Below, piece by piece: positions 44,735 through 53,650 of a stretch of 64,000 nt of DNA. The notes under the pieces were generated by a model. That model was not told where the DNA came from. It saw only the letters and a program-made list of their open reading frames with translations, and searched no databases. A program made the position numbers and the translations under genes. Numbering within the stretch: position 1 is the first letter of the stretch; each line of letters begins with the position of its first letter. Origin of the DNA: Bacteroidia bacterium (lineage in GTDB: Bacteria > Bacteroidota > Bacteroidia > B-17B0 > Aurantibacillaceae); contig JACMNO010000025.1 of the NCBI GenBank assembly GCA_014378485.1, forward strand, positions 25,231 to 89,230, written 5' to 3'.

Positions 44735-46696
44735 ATGACTAAAAAAAGCGTTTATAAACTTTTGATTGTTTTTATTTTGTTGGTAAACAACATTTACAGC
44801 CAGGGCATTAAACGCCTATTAAAGCAAGGTGATGAGGCAATAAGTAATAAAGATTATTCATCGGCTGCTCAGGTTTATAATCAAGTCATTTTATTGGATT
44901 CCTCAAACATAGAATATCAACTGTTATTTGCGGATGCCTCGCGGTTTAACTACGACAATTCAACAGCACTTCATTGGTACGAAAAAATATTCAAAAAAGA
45001 CAATGGCAAAATCTATAAAGAAGTTCCATTTCATATAGCAACTTTACTAAAAGGTGTTGGAAGATATAAAGAGGCAAAAAAATATTTCGACAAATATTAT
45101 AAAAAACACCGCACTAGTAAAGATAAAGAAAGGAAGCAACGCTCCCTAAAATCCAAACAGGAATTTGAGGCCTGTGATATTGCCCAGGTATTAATTAAAA
45201 ATCCGGTTGATGTAAAAGTGATTCATTTGGATAGCGCAGTGAATAGTAGAGTGAGTGAGTACGCCCCTTTCGAGTATGACAGTATATTGTATTTTTCTTC
45301 ATTACGTGATAAAGCAAAAACAGATGTGGCGGGAGTAGGATTTAATAAATTATACACCTCACATAAATCAGCTGATAAAGAAAACAAATTTTTAAAAGCA
45401 AAAGAGTTGGATTCATTATTCAACAAAAGCAATATCCATAATGCCAATACAAGTTTTAATGCGGACTTTACTAAGGTGTTTGTGTCACGCTGTGGCGCGG
45501 TTAATGCTACTCAATATCGTTGCGAAATTTATGCGTCTGATTTTAAAGACGGGCATTGGATAGAATTACAAAAATTACCATCTCCAATTAATGTCAATGG
45601 TAGCAATACCACACAACCTTGTTTGAGTGAAATAAACGGAAAATCCGTTTTATTCTTTTCAAGTGACAGAGTAGCGGGAGAAGGCGCTATGGACATCTGG
45701 TATGCTTTTATGAATGAAGATGGAAAATTTGAAACGCCAATTAACGCAGGAAAAAAAATCAACACTATTGAAGATGATATCACGCCATGGTTCGTCAAAG
45801 AGAACAAAACTCTTTATTTCAGTAGTACCTGGCATAAAGGCCTCGGCAACTTTGATATTTTTACATCGGAGTTTAAAGAAAATGCATTTACAGATGCACA
45901 AAATATTGGTTATCCCATTAATAGCAGTTATAACGATATTTATTACAGCGTAAATTCCAAAAAAGATCGGGCTTATATTTCATCTAACCGCTTAGGGTCT
46001 TATTTTGAAGACAAACCAAATTGTTGCAATGATATTTATAGTTTCCCCATCACGCCATTAACCGAGCCACCTAAGCCTATTGATACAACTGCTTTACTGA
46101 TCAATCAGATGAAGGTACTGGTGCCTTTGACTTTGTACTTTCACAATGATGAGCCGGAACCAAAAACAAAGGTGATTGTTACTAAAAATAATTATAAAAA
46201 AACCTATGAGGATTATACGGTTCTAAAACCAAAATATTTTTTAGAGTATGCTAAAGGTTTGGAAGGCGACCAAAAAGATTACGCTGTTAACAGGGTAGAG
46301 AACTTTTTTGAAGATAGTGTGGATGCCGGTATGCAGGACCTTGATAAATTTGCTTTGTTACTTGACCAGGTATTATTACGCGGCGAGAAAGTGAAAATCA
46401 CTATGAAGGGCTATTGCAGTCCGTTAGCTAGTACAGATTATAACGTGAATTTGGCCAAACGCAGAATCAGCAGCTTACGTAATTATTTTATGGAATATGC
46501 CGGCGGAAAGTTTGTAAAATATGTAGATAATACAAATGAAGCCGAAGGCCGGATTGAATTTTTTAACGAAGACATTGGTGAATTGCCGGTCAGTAAAGTA
46601 AGTGATGACGTGAAAGATGTCCGCAATTCTGTATACAGTCCTTTTGCCGCCAGCGAACGGAAGATTCAGATTATTGCCATTAGTTACTTGAAGTAA
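44735..46696 (+). CDS. TPR/PD40 beta-propeller/OmpA-like protein of the PorE type
   Basis: A 653-residue periplasmic or outer-membrane-associated protein. I use the ATG at 44735 (MTKKSVYKLLIVFILLVNNI, a signal peptide). Domains: TPR-like helices (about 25-130), PD40/WD40-like propeller strands (about 160-440, repeated LYFSSLRDK, LFFSSDRVAGEGAMDIWY, LYFSSTWHKGLGNFDIFTS) and a C-terminal OmpA-like region (about 540-653, KITMKGYCSPLASTDYNVNL, AKRRISSLRNYF). PorE of the T9SS has the same TPR-propeller-OmpA layout and binds peptidoglycan. Operon context with PorP/SprF supports a T9SS-linked role. Confidence 0.82.
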   Translation: MTKKSVYKLLIVFILLVNNIYSQGIKRLLKQGDEAISNKDYSSAAQVYNQVILLDSSNIEYQLLFADASRFNYDNSTALHWYEKIFKKDNGKIYKEVPFHIATLLKGVGRYKEAKKYFDKYYKKHRTSKDKERKQRSLKSKQEFEACDIAQVLIKNPVDVKVIHLDSAVNSRVSEYAPFEYDSILYFSSLRDKAKTDVAGVGFNKLYTSHKSADKENKFLKAKELDSLFNKSNIHNANTSFNADFTKVFVSRCGAVNATQYRCEIYASDFKDGHWIELQKLPSPINVNGSNTTQPCLSEINGKSVLFFSSDRVAGEGAMDIWYAFMNEDGKFETPINAGKKINTIEDDITPWFVKENKTLYFSSTWHKGLGNFDIFTSEFKENAFTDAQNIGYPINSSYNDIYYSVNSKKDRAYISSNRLGSYFEDKPNCCNDIYSFPITPLTEPPKPIDTTALLINQMKVLVPLTLYFHNDEPEPKTKVIVTKNNYKKTYEDYTVLKPKYFLEYAKGLEGDQKDYAVNRVENFFEDSVDAGMQDLDKFALLLDQVLLRGEKVKITMKGYCSPLASTDYNVNLAKRRISSLRNYFMEYAGGKFVKYVDNTNEAEGRIEFFNEDIGELPVSKVSDDVKDVRNSVYSPFAASERKIQIIAISYLK

Positions 46697-47155
46697 TTTT
46701 TTTCAACACAGAGAAAAAAGAGAACACTAAGGGTTTTGTTATAAAAAATTCTAATTGGGGGTTCACTCAAAACACTAAAATAATAATAGATTAAAATATT
46801 TTAAAGAGTTTACGTTCTTTTTTATGCAGGGTTTTTGTTTCTTTTTTGCCAAGCAAAAAGAAAATAAAAAGTAAAATTGACTTATTGAGTGAACCCTAAT
46901 GGGTGAAAATTCTTAAGAATTTAATCTGTCTTATCCAGGCCAATCAAACCTAAACATCAATTATCCCCCCATTTTCTCCTTAAACTCTGCGCCTCTATGG
47001 TGAAAAAACCAAAAACCAACCACTTACCAACCAAAACCAACCACTTACAAATTCACATGATTTTTTTATGAAAAATGGATAATATTTGTAGAAAAATAAC
47101 GTCATTAACTAAAAAGAAACGTTTTGAACATTAACAAAAAGATAGCCTTGGAATA
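46697..47155. other. Long intergenic region, repeat-rich, no gene seen
   Basis: The 532-base gap before exbB holds no convincing coding frame. It contains an inverted-repeat-bounded block (46759-46896, listed separately), two diverged and oppositely oriented CACAGAG-type segments at 46704-46732 and 46977-47006, and a direct duplication of ACCAACCACTTAC near 47015-47048. The last ~75 bases contain the exbB promoter. Confidence 0.6.
46759..46896. repeat. 138-bp non-coding element with 12-bp terminal inverted repeats
   Basis: GGGTTCACTCAA (46759-46770) is the exact inverse complement of TTGAGTGAACCC (46885-46896). The interior is AT-rich and contains an internal hairpin CTTTTTTGC/GCAAAAAG (about 46840-46860). 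The form is that of a MITE-like or other palindromic repeat; no copy number can be judged from one window. Confidence 0.5.
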
Positions 47156-47186
47156 TTGCTATTTAGAAACCTTTTTATTATGTTTG
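47156..47186 (+). promoter_or_regulatory. Promoter of the exbB-exbD-exbD-tonB operon
   Basis: TTG (47156-47158) followed after 20 bases by TATGTTTG (47179-47186) fits the -33/-7 consensus. The leader to the exbB ATG is about 40 bases. Confidence 0.6.
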
Positions 47187-47228
47187 GCGTCATTCTAAAA
47201 ACTAGAAACTAACTAAAAAACAACAATC

Positions 47229-48032
47229 ATGAGTCACAAAAAAACATCAGGCGGTTTTCCATTAATCGTTTCAGCAGTTGCTATCGTTATCTGTTTATTG
47301 ATCGGTATCGTAGTTTATAAATTCGTATTAGGAGATCCGGGTAATTTTGATGCCGAAGGTCCTGAAAAAGGGCATCCTCAAAACTTCTTTGGTATTATGT
47401 ACAAAGGTGGATTTATCGTACCTATTTTATTAGGAACTTTATTTACTGTTATTTGCTTTTTCTTTGAACGTTTAATCACGATTCAAAAGGCAAACGGAGC
47501 TGGTAACACAGATAAATTTGTTGCTAAAATTAAAGGATTAGTAGCGGCGGGTGATTTAACTGCTGCTATTGAAGCTTGTGATAAACAAAAAGGATCTTTA
47601 GGAAATGTTGTTCGTGAAGGTTTGGTAAAATATCAATTCGTACAAAACGACCCAACAATGGATAAAGAATCTAAAGTTGCAGCAATCTCTAAAGCGTTAG
47701 AAGAAGCAACCGCTTTGGAATTACCAATGTTATCTAAAAACTTAAGCGTTATCTCTACTTGTGCATCTATTGGTACATTAGTTGGTTTGATCGGAACGGT
47801 TGTAGGTATGATTCGTGCCTTTGGTGCATTAGCAGCAGCTGGTACTCCTGATACGGCAGCATTAGCAACAGGTATTTCTGAGGCCTTGGTAAATACATTA
47901 GTAGGTATCTTATCTTCAGCATTAGCGATTATGGCTTATAATTTCTTTTCAACCCGTGTTGATCATATCACTTATGGAATGGATGAAGCAGGTTTCTCTA
48001 TTATTCAGGAATTCCAGACTTCAGGAAAATAA
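47229..48032 (+). CDS. exbB: MotA/TolQ/ExbB proton channel family protein
   Basis: A 267-residue inner-membrane channel subunit. Three transmembrane segments (about 11-32, 57-78, and the 175-240 pair) and the family signature near the end (CASIGTLVGLIGTVVGMIRA, then ALVNTLVGILSSALAIMAYN) identify ExbB. With ExbD it uses the proton gradient to energise TonB-dependent outer-membrane receptors. The N-terminal helix is longer than in E. coli ExbB, as usual in Bacteroidota. First gene of a four-gene operon. Confidence 0.95.
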   Translation: MSHKKTSGGFPLIVSAVAIVICLLIGIVVYKFVLGDPGNFDAEGPEKGHPQNFFGIMYKGGFIVPILLGTLFTVICFFFERLITIQKANGAGNTDKFVAKIKGLVAAGDLTAAIEACDKQKGSLGNVVREGLVKYQFVQNDPTMDKESKVAAISKALEEATALELPMLSKNLSVISTCASIGTLVGLIGTVVGMIRAFGALAAAGTPDTAALATGISEALVNTLVGILSSALAIMAYNFFSTRVDHITYGMDEAGFSIIQEFQTSGK

Positions 48033-48101
48033 TAATCTTCCGTTCCATTATGGAATCAGATTATAAATTCTATCTATTAATTAGTAATTAAAATATAACA
48101 C

Positions 48102-48788
48102 ATGGGAAAGATAAAAGTAGCCGCTCACGCTCCGTCAATTGATATGACGCCGATGGTGGATCTTGCCTTTTTATTGGTTACCTTCTTTATGCTTACCGCT
48201 TCCTTCCGTATGGCTGAACCGGTGATCGTTGACCCGCCTTCCTCTGTATCAGATAAAACATTGCCAGAAAACACTGTATTAATAACAGTTGATAATAATG
48301 GACGTGCTTTTTTTGGAGTTGGAAACGGTGAAGCGAGAACTAATACTTTAGTTAAGATGAGCGAAAAGTATGGCGTAAAGTTTAACGCAGATCAAACCAA
48401 AAAATTTGGTGGTTTATCAAGTTTTGGTGTTGAGATCAAAGATCTGCCAAGATACCTGGATGCAACAGAAGGTGAGAGATTAAAATTTCAACCACAAAAA
48501 GGAGTTCCTTTGGATTCTTTAAATAATCAATTAAGAGACTGGATCAATATTTCAGCAACTGAATTGAATATAATTTATATGAGAAACAAAGAGAAAGCCG
48601 ATAATTCGGGACAGCAGTTTAAAGGAGAAAAGCCTCGTTATGCAATTAAAGCAGATGCGAAAGCAAAGTACATTTATGTAAAAGATGTATTTAAAACGTT
48701 TACAGATATGAAAATTTACACCTTCAATTTGATCACATCATTAGAAGGTGGAAGCTCGGTTCCTGCAACAGTAGCGCCGGCAAAATAA
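48102..48788 (+). CDS. exbD: ExbD/TolR family biopolymer transport protein (first copy)
   Basis: A 228-residue ExbD with a short cytoplasmic start, one transmembrane helix (MTPMVDLAFLLVTFFMLTAS, about 17-36) carrying the conserved aspartate used in proton transfer, and a periplasmic domain that is larger than the ~140 residues of E. coli ExbD. Two different ExbD proteins in tandem are typical of Bacteroidota TonB systems. Gap to exbB is 69 bases, to the second exbD 23 bases. Confidence 0.93.
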   Translation: MGKIKVAAHAPSIDMTPMVDLAFLLVTFFMLTASFRMAEPVIVDPPSSVSDKTLPENTVLITVDNNGRAFFGVGNGEARTNTLVKMSEKYGVKFNADQTKKFGGLSSFGVEIKDLPRYLDATEGERLKFQPQKGVPLDSLNNQLRDWINISATELNIIYMRNKEKADNSGQQFKGEKPRYAIKADAKAKYIYVKDVFKTFTDMKIYTFNLITSLEGGSSVPATVAPAK

Positions 48789-48811
48789 TAATAATTTAAA
48801 ACTAATTTAAC

Positions 48812-49450
48812 ATGGCAGAAATAGCAGATAGTGGCGGCGGACATGGTAAAGGCGGTAAGAAACGCGCCAAGAAACAAAGTACCCGCGTGGATATGACTCC
48901 AATGGTGGATTTAGCGTTCTTGTTATTAACGTTCTTCGTTTTAACATCAACCTTTAGTAAACCAAAAAGTATGGAGTTAAGCTTACCGGCAGAACCACCT
49001 CCCGGAAGTCCACCACCACCGGAAGTAAAAAATGGGGTTACTTTTTTATTAACGAAGGATGATAAAATTTTTTATTATGCAGGGCAATTTTACTCAGCGG
49101 GTAATGAAAAAGGAATGGCCCCAACAGAATTAAAGGAAACAACGTTTGATTCTGAGGGCTTACACAAATTATTAATGGAACAAAATAAGTGGGCCGTTGA
49201 CGAGATCAAAGGTTTAGCTAACAAAAACAAAAACAAGCAACTGGCAGATACAGCTTTTAAACGTATGGCTGTTGATGCAACAGCAGATATACGGGCCATT
49301 ACTGTTTTAATTAAAACAGATGATCAGGCAACGTATAAAAATGCCATTGATATGCTGGATGAATTAAAGATCTGTAATGTAGGTAAGCGTGTATTAGGAG
49401 TAGAAATGTCAGCGCCTGAATATCAATTGTTACAAGAAAAAATTAAATAA
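48812..49450 (+). CDS. exbD: ExbD/TolR family biopolymer transport protein (second copy)
   Basis: A 212-residue ExbD paralogue: a basic cytoplasmic leader (GKGGKKRAKKQSTR), one transmembrane helix (MTPMVDLAFLLLTFFVLTST) with the proton-linked aspartate, a proline-rich stretch (AEPPPGSPPPPE) and a periplasmic domain. It differs clearly from the upstream copy, so the pair probably forms a heteromeric ExbD unit. It ends 2 bases before tonB. Confidence 0.93.
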   Translation: MAEIADSGGGHGKGGKKRAKKQSTRVDMTPMVDLAFLLLTFFVLTSTFSKPKSMELSLPAEPPPGSPPPPEVKNGVTFLLTKDDKIFYYAGQFYSAGNEKGMAPTELKETTFDSEGLHKLLMEQNKWAVDEIKGLANKNKNKQLADTAFKRMAVDATADIRAITVLIKTDDQATYKNAIDMLDELKICNVGKRVLGVEMSAPEYQLLQEKIK

Positions 49451-49452
49451 CC

Positions 49453-50253
49453 ATGATAGCAAATTGGAATAGTATAGTTGACGACTCCAGGAACGATATC
49501 GTTTTTGAAGGGCGCAACCAGGAATACGGGGCTTACGAGCTGCGCCGTAAATACAATTGGACAGTTACTTTAATATTAGCTTGTATGATTGGTACAGTGC
49601 TAATGGGAATGGGTATAAAAATGATATTAGGGATGCAGAGTGATGCATTGGATAAAGAAACAGTGTTGGATATGACCACCATTGATTTAACTCCGCCACC
49701 CGCTGATAAAAACGAACCACCACCACCGCCACCGCCACCGCCACCACCAGTATTGGAAACGGTGAAGTTTGTGCCACCTGTAATTAAGGATGATGCGGTT
49801 GAAACAGATCCACCACCACCACAAGAGAAACTGGCTGAATCAAATGTAAGTACAGTAACACAAGAAGGTGATGGAGATGCGGTAGTTGTTCCAACAGGAG
49901 AAGGTAATGGTGTTATTGAAGAAAAAGCACCTGAAATTTTTACGGTTGTTGAAGAGATGCCAGAATTTCCGGGTGGAGCAATGGAGATGATGAAATATAT
50001 TCAAAAGAACGTTCAATACCCTCAAATGGCTAAAGAAGCCGGTTTAAGTGGTAAATGTTTCTTGAAGTTTGTTGTGAATGGAAGCGGAAATATAACAGAT
50101 GTTACTATTTTAAAAGGCGTACCGGGTTGCGGAGAATGCGATAGAGAAGCAATTCGTGTTGTGAAATCGATGCCAAACTGGAAAGCTGGAAAACAAAATG
50201 GTAGAGCGGTATCTGTATTCTTTAACTTACCAATCAATTTCCAATTGAGATAA
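49453..50253 (+). CDS. tonB: TonB family energy transducer
   Basis: A 266-residue TonB. The cytoplasmic start contains the Bacteroidota motif DIVFEGRNQEYGAYELRRKY, followed by one transmembrane helix (about 36-59), a long proline-rich spacer (eleven prolines in a row near 90-100, more near 120) and the C-terminal TonB domain (about 180-266, QYPQMAKEAGLSGKCFLKF, INFQLR end). It transmits proton-motive force from ExbBD to outer-membrane receptors. A terminator follows 20 bases after the stop. Confidence 0.95.
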   Translation: MIANWNSIVDDSRNDIVFEGRNQEYGAYELRRKYNWTVTLILACMIGTVLMGMGIKMILGMQSDALDKETVLDMTTIDLTPPPADKNEPPPPPPPPPPPVLETVKFVPPVIKDDAVETDPPPPQEKLAESNVSTVTQEGDGDAVVVPTGEGNGVIEEKAPEIFTVVEEMPEFPGGAMEMMKYIQKNVQYPQMAKEAGLSGKCFLKFVVNGSGNITDVTILKGVPGCGECDREAIRVVKSMPNWKAGKQNGRAVSVFFNLPINFQLR

Positions 50254-50273
50254 TAAAACATTTTAAATATAAG

Positions 50274-50305
50274 ATCCCTTTTGCCTTTGGTGAAAGGGAT
50301 TTTTT
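50274..50305 (+). terminator. Terminator after tonB
   Basis: ATCCCTTT (50274-50281) pairs with AAAGGGAT (50293-50300) and is followed by TTTTT. Confidence 0.85.
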
Positions 50306-50340
50306 ATAATGGCATTATTCGTTTCATCTATAAAAAAAAT

Positions 50341-50459
50341 AAACACACAGTCACATAGAAAAAAATAGCGTGCTATTGCATAATAAACTGCGTTTTCTCA
50401 CACAGAAAAGACAGCGACTTCCAATCAGATTGAAATTAATACTATGTGCCTAAGTGTTT
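50341..50459. repeat. 119-bp inverted-repeat-bounded intergenic element
   Basis: AAACACACAGTCACATAG (50341-50358) and CTATGTGCCTAAGTGTTT (50442-50459) are inverted repeats matching at 15 of 18 positions. The interior has no coding frame. Sequences of the CACATAG/CTATGTG kind are frequent intergenic repeats in environmental Bacteroidota, by memory. Confidence 0.45.
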
Positions 50460-50473
50460 CAAAATAAATAATA

Positions 50474-50683
50474 ATGAAAAAATCACCTACCGAATTAATA
50501 AACCTTGTTTTTAGTGGCTTTATGGTATTACTTACTTTTACAGGAGCTGCCATCTTTTTATTTACCGACTTAATGAGCGACAAGGCACATGGTAATAAAA
50601 GAGTTATACTGGGAATTATATTCTTAGCTTATGCTATTTACCGTTCTTACAGGATTTACGGTGCTCTGAAAAGAGAAGTGTGA
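50474..50683 (+). CDS. Small two-helix membrane protein of unknown function
   Basis: A 69-residue protein with two predicted transmembrane helices (about 9-30 and 43-60) and a basic C-terminus (YRSYRIYGALKREV). Small proteins of this form lie between tonB and the PstS-like/TPR genes in many Bacteroidota, so it belongs to a conserved neighbourhood, though its job is unknown. The start ATG is 14 bases after the inverted-repeat element. Confidence 0.65.
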   Translation: MKKSPTELINLVFSGFMVLLTFTGAAIFLFTDLMSDKAHGNKRVILGIIFLAYAIYRSYRIYGALKREV

Positions 50684-50693
50684 TATTTTATTC

Positions 50694-50802
50694 TGTCACT
50701 TCGAGTAAAACTTGCCTGTTCTCCGCAAGTTTGTATTGAGAAACTATGTCAGTTCTCGATACAATCTTTGTAAAGAGACAGCAAAAATCACTCGACCTGA
50801 CA
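50694..50802. repeat. 109-bp nested inverted-repeat element
   Basis: The outer arms TGTCACTTCGAGT (50694-50706) and ACTCGACCTGACA (50790-50802) match at 11 of 13 positions. Nested inside are TTGTATTGAGAA (50731-50742) and TTCTCGATACAA (50753-50764), also inverted. The outer arm resembles the CTTCGAG and GTCAC fragments near 458-470 and 4885-4900, so these may belong to one repeat family. Confidence 0.5.
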
Positions 50803-50822
50803 TAAAGAATAAGAGTAAATAA

Positions 50823-50856
50823 AAAAGCCTCTATGATTATTTCATAGAGGCTTTTA
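50823..50856. terminator. Bidirectional terminator between the small membrane protein and the TPR gene
   Basis: The 14-bp perfect stem AAAAGCCTCTATGA (50823-50836) / TCATAGAGGCTTTT (50842-50855) with 5-base loop, A-rich on the left and T-rich within the arm, lies between convergent genes. Confidence 0.88.
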
Positions 50857-50874
50857 GATTATAATTGTTTTCTC

Positions 50875-52539
50875 TTACTTACCTGCAGGGCTTTTAAAGA
50901 AATCATTTGCTGCTTTATTGGCCGGGTCTAATTCTTTTACCAGGTTAAAATATTCTTTTGCTTTAGCAAGGTCTTTTTCTTTAGAGAAAGCATAATGAGA
51001 ACCTAAATATAAATAAGCTTCGATTATGTTTGATTTAACGCTCGCTTTTTCTTCAGGCTTCACCAAAGAGATTGCTTTTTCGTAATGAGGTTTTGCCAAG
51101 CCTTTTTCATCTTTCAAATCCTGCTGAACATTTGCTTTTCCCCTCCAGAAATAAGCAATAGAATAGGTAGGGCTTACTTGCGATAATTTAGAGAAACAGG
51201 TGTCCGCTTTCACAAATGATTCTGTTGCTTCCATGTCTTTTTTCTCTCTCTGCTTTGCGCCACCATTGTAATAATAGGCACGACCAAATTCATACCAATC
51301 CTGTGCCGTTAGGTTTTTTGGATCACCGGCCATAATTTTTTCAAAGGTTGATATTGCCTTGTCATACTTTTTTGATTTCATATGTACTTTCGCAATTTCT
51401 CTCAATAGGTCATTTGTCATTTTTGAATCTAAAATAATTGCTTTTTCTAATTCGGCAACACCAACACTGTCTTGGCCTGTTTTAGAAAGCAGCATTCCTT
51501 TGTATTTATAATCAGTGGCAACATATTTAAAATTGGGAACTTTAGAAGACTTCTCGAAGAATTTATTGATAGCGTTCAAACCTTTTTTGTATGCCATCGT
51601 ATCTGTTTTATTTCCTAATTCAGCATAGGAGTAACCTAAATATCTGTCTAAGTACAAACTGCTGTTTCCGCCACTCTGTAGCTTTTCAATTTCAGAAATG
51701 GCTTCCGCATATTGTTTATTATTGAAAATAAAAGCAGAGTAACGTTCACGGGCTTCATCTGAATTGTTTAATTCCAGGTATTTTTTGTAACTCTCAACGG
51801 CATTAGCCTTTTGACCAGCCATGTGGTACAATTCAGCTTTTTCTCTATAAGCTGGGGCATAAGTTGGATCGATCGTTTCTGCTTTTTTATACAAGTCTAA
51901 AGCTAATTGGTAGTTGCGGCCACGTTGATATAACTTACCTGCACGTAAAATTCCTTTAGGTGATTTTGGATTTAATTCAGTGAACTTATCATATTGCTTA
52001 ATAGCCGGTCCGCCTTCTGTTGGGTTTTTTTCTAACAAAGCATCGCCCATTAATAAATAATTATCCGCGTTTTTTGGTTCAATTTTAATCGCGGCATTTA
52101 AGATGGTAATCGCTTCATCTAAATTTTTGTTTTCAGAATTAATATAAGCTTCTGCTGTTTTACGCATCACCTCCGTGTTTTTATTTGCACCTAATGTAGC
52201 CGCTTTAAAAAACTGAGTTTTTGCATCTGCAGATTTTCCTTTATACCATAATACTTTACCTAAACCAACATAGTTTAAAGGATAAGTTGCATTCAACTCA
52301 ACTCCTTTTTGGTAATACATGTTAGCAGAATCCAAATCTCCTTTTTTGAAGAAATTTTCTCCATAGTAAAAATAGTTATCACCTTTCGAGGCTTCTTTAG
52401 AAATCAAAGACCTGAAATCTGCTGCCGCTGCCTGGTAACGCTCATTTTCAGATTTTGTAATTGCTTCCTGTAATGTTTGGGAAAACGAAACGGTGGATGA
52501 AACGATAGCCGTAGTTAATAATATTAATTTAGTCTTCAT
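50875..52539 (-). CDS. Periplasmic tetratricopeptide repeat protein
   Basis: A 554-residue protein with signal peptide (MKTKLILLTTAIVSSTVSFS) and at least ten TPR units spanning nearly the whole mature chain (for example DNYLLMGDALLEKNPTEG, YAPAYREKAELYHMAGQKAN, YDKAISTFEKIMAGDPKNLT). TPR arrays bind protein partners; there is no catalytic domain. It follows the PstS-like gene on the same strand after 157 bases and faces the tonB cluster. This tonB/PstS-like/TPR order is common in Bacteroidota and hints at a shared envelope process that remains undefined. Confidence 0.88.
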   Translation of the reverse strand: MKTKLILLTTAIVSSTVSFSQTLQEAITKSENERYQAAAADFRSLISKEASKGDNYFYYGENFFKKGDLDSANMYYQKGVELNATYPLNYVGLGKVLWYKGKSADAKTQFFKAATLGANKNTEVMRKTAEAYINSENKNLDEAITILNAAIKIEPKNADNYLLMGDALLEKNPTEGGPAIKQYDKFTELNPKSPKGILRAGKLYQRGRNYQLALDLYKKAETIDPTYAPAYREKAELYHMAGQKANAVESYKKYLELNNSDEARERYSAFIFNNKQYAEAISEIEKLQSGGNSSLYLDRYLGYSYAELGNKTDTMAYKKGLNAINKFFEKSSKVPNFKYVATDYKYKGMLLSKTGQDSVGVAELEKAIILDSKMTNDLLREIAKVHMKSKKYDKAISTFEKIMAGDPKNLTAQDWYEFGRAYYYNGGAKQREKKDMEATESFVKADTCFSKLSQVSPTYSIAYFWRGKANVQQDLKDEKGLAKPHYEKAISLVKPEEKASVKSNIIEAYLYLGSHYAFSKEKDLAKAKEYFNLVKELDPANKAANDFFKSPAGK

Positions 52540-52696
52540 GGTTCTTATTTAATAAATATAAAATATAGTATTTAAAACTCAATTTGCCTGCCAAGCTTTG
52601 TGCCAAGTTAAAAACAAGCCCAAATTTAACATTATTTTAGTGTTTTAAAAATCATGTTACAGTAATCGTATTTGCATGTTTTTCAATGTAAATAAT

Positions 52697-53614
52697 TTAC
52701 TTTAATGGCGTCATGTCAACTTCAATTAAGCGTTCCTCTTGTCGATTTGGCGGCAGTCCTTGCTTTAAAAACATCAATTGACCTTTGTCTCCGGCAATAA
52801 AAGTTTCTATGCCTTTTCCAAGGCTAAATTCTGCTGTCCTGCGAATGATGCAAATTGTGCGGCATAATGGATAATCCTTGGTGGCGATATTTGATTGATC
52901 GGGCATATAAGCAGTTTCATTACTCTTTTTTGAAACGGCCAAGATCTTTACTGTCTTTAAAAATTCTTTGGTTGTGTTGTCATCTTTATCACTGAGCCAC
53001 GCGTAATCACACACGCCAATTGATAATGAATTTGAAGAAATAGCATTCACTAGTTCCTTTGTATTTTTTAAAGCTTTGCAATTTAAACCAAACATGTCAT
53101 TAGGTATTAAAGAATCTTTTAACTGGCGCGTACTTCCTGAGTTTGGATTATCAAATAGAAGACTGATACGTTTGCCCTTTATAAATGTACTGTCGTTCCC
53201 TTTTAATAACTCAATTAATTCGGAAAGAGAAATAGTTGAATCCGCAAAGTCTTGGCTGACAATAAAAGCGATGGCATCGCCTGCTACTGTTGATGTTTGC
53301 GGATAAATGTTTTTAGCTTTAAACTGTTGTAATTCTTTAATTGTTAACGGTCTTGATATAGCAATAACCTTGCTGCTATCATTGTACAAAGCTTCTATGC
53401 ATTCTCTTTCATTGGAGGGAAATAGAACAATATTGGCATTTTTATATGTTGTTTGAAAAGTATAGATCTGGTTTTTTATATGAAGCGTTAGGCCTTCATC
53501 AAAAAACAAATTAACTTTTCCGGATGTTGGCGTATCATCTTTTCGCATGTCGTCTTTCATTCCGCATGAAATAAATAAAAACGAATTAATGATTATTATA
53601 AAAATGGATTTCAT
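52697..53614 (-). CDS. PstS-like substrate-binding lipoprotein
   Basis: A 305-residue predicted lipoprotein (signal with lipobox LFISC, Cys17). The mature part follows the phosphate-binding PstS-like fold: ISRPLTIKELQQFKAKNI, STVAGDAIAFIVS and NPNSGSTRQLKDSL correspond to ligand-contact loops. In contrast to true PstS, no pstCAB transporter is near, and the linkage to tonB/TPR genes is typical of a Bacteroidota-specific variant of uncertain ligand. A minus-strand TATATTTG box (53640-53633) lies 19 bases upstream. Confidence 0.82.
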   Translation of the reverse strand: MKSIFIIIINSFLFISCGMKDDMRKDDTPTSGKVNLFFDEGLTLHIKNQIYTFQTTYKNANIVLFPSNERECIEALYNDSSKVIAISRPLTIKELQQFKAKNIYPQTSTVAGDAIAFIVSQDFADSTISLSELIELLKGNDSTFIKGKRISLLFDNPNSGSTRQLKDSLIPNDMFGLNCKALKNTKELVNAISSNSLSIGVCDYAWLSDKDDNTTKEFLKTVKILAVSKKSNETAYMPDQSNIATKDYPLCRTICIIRRTAEFSLGKGIETFIAGDKGQLMFLKQGLPPNRQEERLIEVDMTPLK

Positions 53615-53650
53615 ATGTTTTATTCAGTTTGTCAAATATACCGACTTTAG

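Noticed and set aside
46697..47228. Small protein or structured RNA gene in the 532-base gap
   Set aside because: No frame has protein-like composition and the only folds are the repeat hairpins; no tRNA or known riboswitch pattern was recognised.
49720..49760. CCACCG run in tonB as an assembly artefact or hypervariable tract
   Set aside because: It encodes the normal proline-rich spacer of TonB, in frame, and proline runs are expected there.
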